The notes: generated from the letters alone by a model not told the origin. A stretch of 5,854 nt of DNA from Fibrobacterota bacterium (GCA_023436205.1 JAEZKC010000070.1:1-5854), one strand, 5' to 3'. Shown: positions 1 to 5,599, counted from the first letter of the stretch. Made by a program: numbers and translations.

Positions 1-260
1 GTATAGAAATTAATAAAATATAATAGTAGTACGTTAAAAATTGTAACATGAAATTAAAAATTTTTCAATATTATACATAACCAATATGTGGAAATACAAG
101 ATACTTTGAAACATATATTATAATGCAATTTAAAACTAATATCTTTTCCATAAGTTTCTTTGCTTATCTCTAGACTTTCTATTCTACATATAATAAGAAG
201 AAACTCTTCCACTCTGACTAATTTTTCTATAATTAATAATGAAGAATGATTAGAAAAAGA
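1..260. other. AT-rich non-coding left flank
   Basis: No open frame with a usable start and ribosome binding site is visible on either strand. It lies downstream of the leftward resolvase gene, yet I see no GC-rich stem with a T-run that would serve as its terminator. A weak inverted repeat (TTTTTCTA at 222-229 with TAGAAAAA at 251-258) has its T-run on the wrong side for either direction. A possible leftward promoter at 70-99 is listed separately. Confidence 0.5.
70..99 (-). promoter_or_regulatory. Possible leftward promoter leading out of the window
   Basis: On the minus strand TTGTAT (94-99) is followed after 18 bases by a perfect TATAAT (70-75). It would drive a gene beyond the left edge. 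Such matches arise easily by chance in DNA this AT-rich, and no coding start is visible to support it. Confidence 0.22.
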
Positions 261-890
261 CTAAATCATATTCGCTGCTTCAACTTTTCTTTTTGCCCGA
301 ATTAATGTACTTTTAGAAATTCCAGTCATTTCTTCTACCTGCTTATAAGACAGCTTTTGAAGTAAATCTAAGGCATGATTTATCTGTTGTTTTCCATAAG
401 TTCTAGGTCTACCCTCTCTAAAATCTTTACTTAGTTTCGCTATTGCCTTTCCTTCCTGTGTTCTTTCAACAATCATATCCCGTTCAAATTGTGCAAAGCA
501 TAGCAGAATATTTCTTATAAGTGTACTGGTTGAAGAATTATCCAAAATACCAATATTTGCAACATCAACACGTACTCCTTTACCAATTAACTTCGATAAT
601 AATTCGCTTGCCTGACTAACACTTCTGGCAAAGCGATCTAACTTTGAAACTACTAGCGTATCTCCGTCACATAGAACAGTTAAAAGCTTATCAAATTCTG
701 GTCGTTCTAATTTTGTACCTGTGAAACTATCTGTGTAGATTTTCTCAGCTCCATGCTCTTTAACTATTTTTTCTTGAGATTCAATGCTGTTGCCATCTTT
801 TGCCTGTCCTTTTGTACTGACACGAACATACCCGTAAATTGTTCCCATATACTTATACCTTATCCCTTTTTTAGCTATGATTAATGACAC
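261..890 (-). CDS. Serine recombinase, resolvase/invertase family
   Basis: A small serine recombinase that would cut and rejoin DNA through a phosphoserine link, most likely resolving plasmid multimers or transposon cointegrates. The catalytic domain opens with GYVRVSTKGQ; the nucleophile is Ser25, with Arg23 beside it. KLDRFARS (83-90) carries the two conserved active-site arginines, and the long dimerisation helix is at about 122-146. A short helix-turn-helix (about 180-202, ISKSTLIRAKRK) ends the protein. The 209-aa length suits the resolvase/invertase class, not the large integrases. Start choice is open. The GTG at 890 sits 13 bases from a strong AGGAGG (904-909). The ATG at 848 gives 195 aa and matches the usual family N-terminus (MGTIYGYVRVS), with AAGG 9 bases upstream. 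The gene is transcribed away from a cluster of TGTCA half-sites that probably forms its own recombination and operator region. Confidence 0.95.
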   Translation of the reverse strand: MSLIIAKKGIRYKYMGTIYGYVRVSTKGQAKDGNSIESQEKIVKEHGAEKIYTDSFTGTKLERPEFDKLLTVLCDGDTLVVSKLDRFARSVSQASELLSKLIGKGVRVDVANIGILDNSSTSTLIRNILLCFAQFERDMIVERTQEGKAIAKLSKDFREGRPRTYGKQQINHALDLLQKLSYKQVEEMTGISKSTLIRAKRKVEAANMI

Positions 891-970
891 TAAGTAGTGA
901 CACCCTCCTACCCCCTTATTTTACTTGATATAAAAAAAAGTGTCAATACTTTTAAGTTGTGACACTTTTT
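881..970. promoter_or_regulatory. Putative resolvase binding region (res-like)
   Basis: Four related half-sites with the form TGTCAnnA lie here: TGTCAATAC on the plus strand (941-949), and TGTCACAAC (956-964), TGTCACTAC (894-902) and TGTCATTAA (881-889) on the minus strand. The pair at 941-964 faces inward inside a perfect 11-bp inverted repeat, AAAAAGTGTCA (935-945) and TGACACTTTTT (960-970). The other two are direct repeats offset by 13 bases over the resolvase start. Half-sites of Tn3-family res sites carry TGTC at their outer ends in the same way. The position next to a resolvase gene and over its promoter fits both recombination and autoregulation. Which pair is the crossover site cannot be told from sequence. 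Confidence 0.5.
918..946 (-). promoter_or_regulatory. Resolvase promoter
   Basis: On the minus strand a consensus TTGACA (-35, 941-946) is followed after 17 bases by TAAAAT (-10, 918-923). Transcription would begin near 911, just ahead of the AGGAGG at 904-909. The -35 lies inside the left arm of the 11-bp inverted repeat at 935-970, so a protein bound there, most simply the resolvase itself, would block polymerase. Confidence 0.6.
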
Positions 971-1027
971 ATGGTAATTTATATATTGGGTATACTGCTA
1001 GTATTGGTGTTATTAACAATATAGCAA

Positions 1028-1056
1028 TTGTCTTATTATAGTTATCATAATATAAT
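1028..1056 (+). promoter_or_regulatory. Promoter of the zinc-ribbon gene
   Basis: TTGTCT (-35, 1028-1033) and a perfect TATAAT (-10, 1051-1056) are separated by 17 bases, about 45 bases ahead of the GTG start at 1101. A short dyad, ACAAT (1016-1020) with ATTGT (1027-1031), overlaps the -35. Another, ATACT (992-996) with AGTAT (1000-1004), lies further upstream. Either could be an operator. Confidence 0.55.
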
Positions 1057-1100
1057 AATCATGATATTTATACTATGGTAAATATAGGGAGGTTTATGAA

Positions 1101-1670
1101 GTGAAGAAAACATTAGTTCCACATTTGATTAGATGCAATTATATACCGAAGTACATGGATGATGATAGCTTTTTAACTCTTGAAGTATCAGAACATAATC
1201 CATCAGAATATATGAACATTATAAAAGAATATATCTATACAGGAGACAAAACACTAAACGCACCATTATACTTTAATAAAACCTCCTCTCCAAGAACTAA
1301 GTGGGAAGCAGATATGAATTTAGAAATAACTAAGGAATTATTTGCACAACTACTTTATTGGTACGCAAAAAAATTATTAGATAACTTTGAAATCAAAATA
1401 TCTGAAAATGATACATTAGGTGTAGGCTCTTATTATTTTAACACGGAGGATTTGAAAGAGATTGAAGATGTGAAAGAACTTCCTAATGGGAATTTTGAAA
1501 TAATTAAAAAAGAAAGAATTACTACTTTATGGTGTCCAAAATGCACTGGTCTATTATCTGATCCATATGATGATTATTCAGATATTGAGCCAGGTCCAGA
1601 CCAAAGCTTAGCTGTTTGTCTCCAATGCGGAAATGAATATAAATTGTCGATAACAAACCGATTAGACTAA
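1101..1670 (+). CDS. Hypothetical protein with C-terminal zinc ribbon
   Basis: A 189-aa protein I do not recognise. The first 140 residues show no known motif and are rich in charged and aromatic residues (for example LLYWYAKKLLDNFEIKI around 84-100), suggesting a mixed alpha/beta soluble domain. The C-terminus holds two knuckles, CPKC (Cys145, Cys148) and CLQC (Cys173, Cys176), separated by an acidic, proline-containing loop. That is the layout of a structural zinc ribbon, common in nucleic-acid-binding or protein-contact modules. There is no signal peptide or membrane segment. The GTG start is set by GGGAGG at 1087-1092, 8 bases upstream; the nearer ATG at 1096 opens a two-codon frame and stops. 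The gene has its own promoter, divergent from the resolvase, and sits directly upstream of the replication origin, which makes a plasmid accessory role plausible but unproven. Confidence 0.85.
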   Translation: MKKTLVPHLIRCNYIPKYMDDDSFLTLEVSEHNPSEYMNIIKEYIYTGDKTLNAPLYFNKTSSPRTKWEADMNLEITKELFAQLLYWYAKKLLDNFEIKISENDTLGVGSYYFNTEDLKEIEDVKELPNGNFEIIKKERITTLWCPKCTGLLSDPYDDYSDIEPGPDQSLAVCLQCGNEYKLSITNRLD

Positions 1671-1695
1671 AGATGATAATCAAATACTTGCTAGT

Positions 1696-1730
1696 AATCA
1701 AAAAATATGAAATAGCAATTTTGATTTTTT
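1696..1730 (+). terminator. Weak terminator after the zinc-ribbon gene
   Basis: AATCAAAA (1696-1703) pairs with TTTTGATT (1719-1726) and is followed by further T residues to 1730, 26 bases past the stop codon. The stem is almost all A-T, so it would be weak. A second AT-rich stem, TCAATTAAT (1730-1738) with ATTAATTGA (1746-1754), follows at once. Confidence 0.35.
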
Positions 1731-1757
1731 CAATTAATCAATCCTATTAATTGATTG

Positions 1758-1805
1758 CTTGATTAAATACTTGATTAGATACTTGATTAAATACTTGATT
1801 ACTGA
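1758..1805 (+). repeat. Four tandem 12-bp direct repeats
   Basis: CTTGATTAAATA at 1758-1769 and 1782-1793, CTTGATTAGATA at 1770-1781, and a partial fourth copy (CTTGATTA, then diverged) at 1794-1805. The block is about 80% A+T and lies just upstream of the iterons. That is where plasmid origins often place the segment that melts first, or a binding site for a second factor. The last copy is also part of a long-distance inverted pairing: GATAATCA (1675-1682) with TGATTATC (1803-1810), and AGTAATCAA (1693-1701) with TTGATTACT (1795-1803). Confidence 0.8.
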
Positions 1806-1845
1806 TTATCCTAGACTTAGTAAAATAAAGGGTTCTCTAGGTTAT

Positions 1846-2055
1846 AGGTCATAACAAAATTCCAGATAGGTCATAATAAAATTCCATAAAGGTCATAACA
1901 AAATTCTACAAAGGACATAATTAAATTTCTTATAGGACATAACGAAATTCTAGAAAAGTCATAATAAAATTCCACAAAGGTCATAACAAAATTCCAAATA
2001 GGTCATAATAAAATTCTGTAAAGGTCATAATAAAATTCCAGATAGGTCATAATTA
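1846..2055 (+). repeat. Ten 22-bp iterons, Rep binding sites
   Basis: Copies begin at 1846, 1868, 1890, 1912, 1934, 1956, 1978, 2000, 2022 and 2044, an exact 22-base period with no gaps. The conserved core is AGGTCATAAyAAAATTCy, followed by four less conserved bases. Variants are AGGACATAA in copies 4 and 5 and AAGTCATAA in copy 6, so the middle of the array is the most degenerate. Copy 10 keeps only its first half and runs into the rep promoter. The period of about two helical turns places every site on the same DNA face. These are the expected binding sites of the initiator encoded just downstream. Tandem 22-bp iterons upstream of a Rep_3 gene are known from Gram-positive theta plasmids such as the pUCL287 group. 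Confidence 0.93.
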
Positions 2056-2077
2056 ATAGTTGACATTATTATGACCT
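2044..2077. promoter_or_regulatory. Rep operator: inverted iteron half-sites
   Basis: AGGTCATAAT (2044-2053, the tenth iteron) is mirrored by ATTATGACCT (2068-2077), a perfect 10-bp inverted repeat with a 14-base spacer. The rep -35 hexamer lies in the spacer. In related iteron plasmids Rep monomers bind the direct iterons to start replication, while Rep dimers bind an inverted version over the promoter to repress rep. The arrangement here fits that scheme; binding itself is inferred. Confidence 0.7.
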
Positions 2078-2089
2078 TTGTAATACGAT
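2060..2089 (+). promoter_or_regulatory. rep promoter
   Basis: A consensus TTGACA (2060-2065) is followed after 18 bases by TACGAT (2084-2089), a fair -10. The -35 sits between the arms of the inverted iteron repeat and the right arm fills the spacer, so Rep binding should shut it off. The alternative -10 candidates nearby have worse spacing. Confidence 0.5.
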
Positions 2090-2114
2090 AAAATAAAAGG
2101 AGGGGTATAGTAAT

Positions 2115-3182
2115 ATGGCAAAGAAAAAACAAGACTCAATAGTTGGTCTTGGAACAGATACAGATAAGTTGATAGTGCAAAAGAGCCAGCCATTGTTTGC
2201 ACTTTGGAAATCCACTTTAAACCTTGCAGAATTTAAAATATTGGATACATATTTATCACGGATTGACAGCCATAAGCCAGAAAGACGAACGGTAGAATTT
2301 AATAAAGGTGAACTGGAAAAGTTGCTAGGTGTGCAGAAAATCAACATTTCTGAACTTAAAGATAGACTAAAACATCTAATGTGTACAGTCGAACTAACAG
2401 ATCCGGAAAAACCAAACGCATTTCGTCAAGTCGCTCTTTTTGAAGAAGCATATGCAGAGAGAGATCGCTTTGGCCTTTGGCAGGTAAGTCTTACATGCAC
2501 ACAAAAAGCAATGCAATATTTTTTTAATATTGATCAATTGGGATATCTACGTTATAAACTACGTTGCATTACTTCTTTAACAAGCAGATATTCCTATATC
2601 ATGTTCACATACCTGGAAGCCAATCGTTTCCGAAAATCATGGCAAATAGAGCTTGATGAACTTAAAAATGTGTTAGATTGTGAAAAGGAGGAAACATATA
2701 AGGAATATAAGAGGTTTAACGATTTAATTTTGAAACGTGTACAAAAAGAGCTAGTTGAAAAGACAGAATGTAAGTATGAATATATGCCAATAAAAAAAGG
2801 ACGGTCTGTAGTGGCTATTCAATTTACTCTTGCTACACTACAAAATATCGAGACTGTAACAGAACTAAATCAGCAAATATTAGATGAATGTGCAACCAGC
2901 CTTGATATTAATGAATACCTATGGGAGAATGCACTGTATGATGAATATGAAAAATGTGTATTTAACATGGAGCAATTAAACGAGATTCAACAGATTCTTT
3001 TAACTATACCAACCAGTAAACTACCACAATCTGTAGCCTGCTATGACAACATAGATCTTCAAAGGTATCATTATATTGCCCAAAAATATGCTTTACTTAA
3101 TCGCAAAGATAGCGAAAAACCCATCAAAAACAAATTTGCATACTTCATTAAGATATTAAGCAGTGATACGGGTTTTCAGTAG
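2115..3182 (+). CDS. Replication initiator protein, Rep_3 (RepB) family
   Basis: The 355-aa plasmid initiator that would bind the iterons immediately upstream, open the origin and recruit the host replisome. The N-terminal half reads as the two winged-helix domains of the family. The first is at about 20-135 (VQKSQPLFALWKSTLNLAEF, then GELEKLLGV and ELKDRLKHLM). The second is at about 145-240 and contains SLTSRYSYIMFTYLEAN, the well-conserved central helix, and a basic FNDLILKRVQKEL segment. The family core usually ends near 240; here about 100 further residues follow, ending in a basic KNKFAYFIKIL motif, an extension seen in larger Gram-positive members. Start: ATG with AAGGAGG at 2097-2103, 11 bases upstream. 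It is a single-gene transcript, probably autoregulated through the inverted iteron at its promoter and closed by the hairpin at 3183-3232. The leftward frame at 2069-2347 is an antisense shadow. Confidence 0.95.
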   Translation: MAKKKQDSIVGLGTDTDKLIVQKSQPLFALWKSTLNLAEFKILDTYLSRIDSHKPERRTVEFNKGELEKLLGVQKINISELKDRLKHLMCTVELTDPEKPNAFRQVALFEEAYAERDRFGLWQVSLTCTQKAMQYFFNIDQLGYLRYKLRCITSLTSRYSYIMFTYLEANRFRKSWQIELDELKNVLDCEKEETYKEYKRFNDLILKRVQKELVEKTECKYEYMPIKKGRSVVAIQFTLATLQNIETVTELNQQILDECATSLDINEYLWENALYDEYEKCVFNMEQLNEIQQILLTIPTSKLPQSVACYDNIDLQRYHYIAQKYALLNRKDSEKPIKNKFAYFIKILSSDTGFQ

Positions 3183-3234
3183 GACTATAAAATAAAAGAG
3201 GTATCATTGGATGCCTCTTTTATTTTATAGTCTT
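3181..3234 (+). terminator. Long perfect hairpin terminator after rep
   Basis: GACTATAAAATAAAAGAGG (3183-3201) is matched exactly by its complement at 3214-3232. Wobble or Watson-Crick pairs extend the stem inward to a four-base loop at 3206-3209 and outward to 3181 and 3234. It overlaps the rep stop codon. The A-rich left arm and T-rich right arm let it work as a terminator in both directions, separating rightward rep from the leftward genes on its other side. Confidence 0.75.
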
Positions 3235-3316
3235 CCTATTTTGTTAACCCATATAATTTTCGTTATTTTATATATGGTTCTCCTAACTATTTGGATATTA
3301 ATTCATTTTAGAAAAA
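3235..3316. other. Short intergenic segment between rep hairpin and pseudogene
   Basis: An AT-rich stretch without coding sequence. It holds an imperfect dyad, CCATATA (3249-3255) with TATATGG (3271-3277), which could form a weak stem in the leftward transcript but has no T-run after it. Confidence 0.35.
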
Positions 3317-3719
3317 TTAGAGTGTGAAGTTTTGATTATGAGTGAGCTCACAATACATATCAACACGACTTTTTGATACACTTTTAGAAAAGTTAATCAT
3401 TGGGCTTTGAAGAAATGTACGAGGAAAAACCATTGATACCTGTGAATTAAAAGGAAGGAGCATAACAGTTCCACTTTCAGTATCTTTTGAATTACAACCA
3501 AAAACAATACTAATTGGTGCGGTAAAATCTTTATTTGTTCTGTAGAACTCATCCCATACTTATTTGCTTTTTCGTTGAAGAAAGCACATTCGGGCTTAAG
3601 TAGTTCTGGAGTTACAAGAATTGAATAAGCTTGCAGTAATGTTTCTTTTGTTGTTATGTACGAAATTCTCTCCTAAACTAAAATGATTAAGCATATCTGG
3701 TAAATTACCTAAGGTCCAT
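3317..3719 (-). pseudogene. Frameshifted remnant of an unrecognised gene
   Basis: No single frame is open, but protein-like sequence continues leftward by switching frames. Reading starts around the ATG at 3717-3719 (MDL, stop after four codons), then shifts near 3709 to GNLPDMLNHFSLGENF. It shifts at 3661 to YITTKETLLQAYSILVTPEL and on to about 3550, then returns to the second frame for DFTAPISIVFGCNSKDTE and a long tail ending in NQNFTL at the TAA at 3317-3319. The joined product would be roughly 130 aa. I do not recognise the family. It lies 19 bases after the stop of the recombinase-like gene in the same direction, so it was probably the last gene of that operon. Sequencing error could explain one shift, hardly three. 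Confidence 0.6.
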
Positions 3720-3738
3720 AGTATTTTCTTCTTGTAAT

Positions 3739-4680
3739 TTATTTTTTAAATTGAATTCCAATATAGTCAGCAGCGTCGTTAACTTTAATTACTAAGTTAT
3801 CTATTTTTTGAATATGACGATTGGTTTTCATACCTAACGAATTGCTAATCAGGGTGACATCAGCATGATATGCTACAGCATATACAACACCAGCGTTTCT
3901 TAAATCATTAAAAGTATAATGAGGAAGGCTTAATTTTTTTAATGCCTTATCCAACCGATTGCGTAAAGTTTTTTGTGTCACAACAGTTCTACCATCTCTG
4001 GAAAACAAATATGGATTTGATACTTTAGGAAATTTATTAGCAAGTATCTCACAATAATGATCGACTAAACTACCAACATCTTCCGGAAGTGCATTGTAAC
4101 GTTCTTCACGAGGAGAATCAGAAGGTGGCTTAACCTTTACTATGACTTTAGCATTATCATCCTCATAGAAGTCAAGAACAGATAAAAAACGTATTTCATC
4201 CATTGTCAAGAAACCTTTAAATGCAAGTAAAAATGCAATACAAGTCATGATATCATTTTCTTTCAAATATACGAACAGGTCGTTAAGGTGAGAAACCTCT
4301 GGTACACGTTCATAACGATACATGGTACCTACTTCTTCCATATATATATCACTAAAGTAGTTATAGAAAGATTCTTTCAAATCATATTCTTTAAGATGTT
4401 TTGATAAATATGAAAAAAAACTTGATAATTGCTTTTTCTTCTTCAGGATAGTGCTGGTACGAATAGCTTTCATATTTCTACGATTTTCTAAAAAAGATAT
4501 GTAAGAGCGGCAATCCTCATATGTCATGGCCAGTATATCCTTTCCCATATAATCAGCAAACTCATTGAATGCGGTTAGATAAGAAAACTTTGTTTCATCT
4601 CTCTTAAATTTTCCCAAATAGGGCAATAATGCGCTTTTACTATGATCGGATAAATGTTTACTATATATGAACTCGCTCAT
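3739..4680 (-). CDS. Tyrosine-recombinase-fold protein, catalytically inactive
   Basis: A 313-aa protein with the two-domain plan of tyrosine recombinases. There is an N-terminal helical core-binding domain (about 25-110) and a C-terminal domain (about 130-313) that keeps the EIxxLxxxD signature after box I (162-170) and a recognisable box II. The active site is gone. The box I arginine position is Thr159 (or Leu158), the HxLRH motif reads NDLRN (258-262) with only Arg261 kept, and the next histidine after LG is Met284. The nucleophile position is Ile293, with no tyrosine between Tyr271 and Tyr306. It should therefore bind DNA without cutting it. SPbeta MrpR (YopR) is a known repressor with this fold and no recombinase activity; a similar regulatory role here is inference. 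Start: ATG with AAAGGAG at 4687-4693, 6 bases upstream. Automated annotation would call it an integrase. Confidence 0.88.
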   Translation of the reverse strand: MSEFIYSKHLSDHSKSALLPYLGKFKRDETKFSYLTAFNEFADYMGKDILAMTYEDCRSYISFLENRRNMKAIRTSTILKKKKQLSSFFSYLSKHLKEYDLKESFYNYFSDIYMEEVGTMYRYERVPEVSHLNDLFVYLKENDIMTCIAFLLAFKGFLTMDEIRFLSVLDFYEDDNAKVIVKVKPPSDSPREERYNALPEDVGSLVDHYCEILANKFPKVSNPYLFSRDGRTVVTQKTLRNRLDKALKKLSLPHYTFNDLRNAGVVYAVAYHADVTLISNSLGMKTNRHIQKIDNLVIKVNDAADYIGIQFKK

Positions 4681-4775
4681 GTGACTCTCCTTTCTTTAAA
4701 TATTATTTCTAATACTTCATTACTTGTATAAGCTAACATTAGCAATATACCTATGATTAAGATTGTAATACCCAC
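4677..4775 (-). CDS. Possible small membrane peptide overlapping the next gene
   Basis: A 32-codon frame from a GTG at 4775 ends in TGA inside ACATGA, overlapping the ATG of the recombinase-like gene by ATGA, a typical layout for translational coupling. The product would be a hydrophobic helix (GITILIIGILLML, about residues 2-14) followed by a charged tail (EVLEIIFKERRVT). Against it: there is no ribosome binding site before the GTG, the in-frame sequence upstream has no ATG back to the stop near 4818, and AT-rich DNA produces Ile/Leu-rich frames by chance. The next in-frame ATG would leave only 20 residues. Confidence 0.2.
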   Translation of the reverse strand: MGITILIIGILLMLAYTSNEVLEIIFKERRVT

Positions 4776-4847
4776 TATTATATAAATAAAACATTTACCA
4801 TTTAGTAAAGTATTGCGTTATCAACCAGACTTAGTTTAGCGTTCTAA

Positions 4848-5234
4848 TTAAAGTAAATCTACTTCAAAATGAAAATGATTTTTATGTATCATATGAACAT
4901 GTAGTTTTAAATTATAACCCATGCCATCATCCATCTTAGCCGAAATATCAACAACATCACAATTAGAAAACTCTTTTCCAATAACACATCGTTCCCATGA
5001 TTTATTAATGATATCTAAGTCATCATATCCCTGTACATCACGATTATAATTATAGGAGTTTACTCTATTCAATGCTCTTGTAGTAAGTATTCCTCCCTCG
5101 ACAATAACCACATTAAAGTCACGTCCTATTTCGTCCTTATCACGAAAATACCACTTGCCACTTCTAAAATCATCACCTTCATAATTCAGATATAAATCTG
5201 TTTTAAAAAGTGGCGTAACTAATACTTTTTCCAT
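4848..5234 (-). CDS. Hypothetical protein with histidine-rich C-terminus
   Basis: A 128-aa protein of no family I recognise. It looks like a compact, mostly beta soluble protein: alternating hydrophobic strands such as NVVIVEGGIL (41-50) and a GYNLKLHVHMIHKNHFHFEV tail. The last 18 residues contain five histidines (112, 114, 117, 120, 122), partly alternating, which could bind metal or simply lie along one strand. There is no signal peptide or membrane helix. The ATG at 5234 is chosen because AGGAAGG (5243-5249) lies 8 bases upstream; the GTG at 5243 would add three residues but overlaps that site. It follows the 82-aa gene by 44 bases in the same direction and may share its transcript. The recombinase-like gene lies 167 bases further on, without a clear terminator between. 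Confidence 0.75.
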   Translation of the reverse strand: MEKVLVTPLFKTDLYLNYEGDDFRSGKWYFRDKDEIGRDFNVVIVEGGILTTRALNRVNSYNYNRDVQGYDDLDIINKSWERCVIGKEFSNCDVVDISAKMDDGMGYNLKLHVHMIHKNHFHFEVDLL

Positions 5235-5242
5235 CCTTAACA

Positions 5243-5249
5243 CCTTCCT
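5243..5249 (-). promoter_or_regulatory. Ribosome binding site fixing the 5234 start
   Basis: AGGAAGG on the minus strand lies 8 bases ahead of the ATG at 5234. Because its last base is the first base of the upstream GTG (5243), it argues against that GTG as the start. Confidence 0.65.
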
Positions 5250-5278
5250 CTATTTTACTTTGCTAAATACTAATAATC

Positions 5279-5527
5279 TCAGTTTTCCCAAACAATATAT
5301 GTAGTACTATATTTTTTATCTAACAAGAACTTTGTAATCTCTGATTTAAGACTAGAGGATTTACTATACGTATACGGTTTATCTTGAGCAAGATAGCCTA
5401 TAACCTTCTCATTATCATTATAAAAATAAACTTGATAAGAAACACGTTTTAATGCTTTGTGAGTAATCGTCGAGTTACCCGAATATACCTTTGTTTTTCT
5501 TGCTTTTACCAATTTGCCATAGTTCAA
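5279..5527 (-). CDS. Hypothetical small basic protein, TTG start
   Basis: An 82-aa protein I do not recognise. It begins with a basic stretch (LVKARKTKVYSGNSTITHK), continues with strand-like, tyrosine-rich sequence (VSYQVYFYNDNEKVIGYLAQ, about 29-48), then a serine/lysine-rich helix (SSSLKSEITKFLLDKKY) and a final strand ending TTYIVWEN. A small alpha/beta fold is plausible. The frame contains no ATG or GTG at all, so TTG at 5527 is the only sensible start, supported by GGGAG/AGAGGTGA just upstream. It is transcribed ahead of the 128-aa gene with a 44-base gap. A 121-base gap containing a 17-bp palindrome separates it from the upstream 62-aa frame. Confidence 0.68.
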   Translation of the reverse strand: MNYGKLVKARKTKVYSGNSTITHKALKRVSYQVYFYNDNEKVIGYLAQDKPYTYSKSSSLKSEITKFLLDKKYSTTYIVWEN

Positions 5528-5532
5528 AATAT

Positions 5533-5542
5533 CACCTCTCCC
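5533..5542 (-). promoter_or_regulatory. Ribosome binding site for the TTG start
   Basis: GGGAGAGGTG on the minus strand provides GGGAG ending 10 bases, or AGGTG ending 5 bases, before the TTG at 5527. No other start codon is available in this frame. Confidence 0.6.
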
Positions 5543-5599
5543 TAACTCGTTAAAATCTTAAGTTACTCGACTAATGTGTTTAGCATATTAAGCGTTGCG

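Larger units (their letters stand above)
1675..2114. other. Plasmid replication origin region (iteron type)
   Basis: The 444-base space between the zinc-ribbon gene and rep has no coding frame I can support and is built of repeats. In order these are a weak terminator, an AT-rich segment with four 12-bp direct repeats, ten 22-bp iterons, an inverted iteron half, the rep promoter and the rep ribosome binding site. Ordered repeats next to an AT-rich segment and a Rep_3 initiator gene are the usual plan of theta-replicating iteron plasmids. I found no good DnaA box; TTATCCTAG at 1806-1814 matches the TTATCCACA consensus only in part. Confidence 0.8.

Noticed and set aside
86..94. TGTGGAAAT as a possible DnaA box
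   Set aside because: It matches only 7 of 9 consensus bases, is isolated, and lies far from the iteron origin.
222..258. Inverted repeat TTTTTCTA / TAGAAAAA as resolvase terminator
   Set aside because: The stem is all but free of G-C pairs and the T-run is on the 5' side of the stem for the leftward transcript.
1675..2077. CRISPR array reading of the repeat region
   Set aside because: The repeats are directly adjacent with no unique spacers, and they sit at a Rep_3 promoter as iterons do.
2069..2347. A 92-codon leftward open frame over the start of rep
   Set aside because: It is antisense to the strongly supported initiator, covers its promoter, and lacks a ribosome binding site; it is a shadow.
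3976..3984. TGTCACAAC, identical to one resolvase half-site, far from the resolvase
   Set aside because: It is a single copy inside the coding sequence of the recombinase-like gene without a partner half-site, so chance is the simpler explanation.
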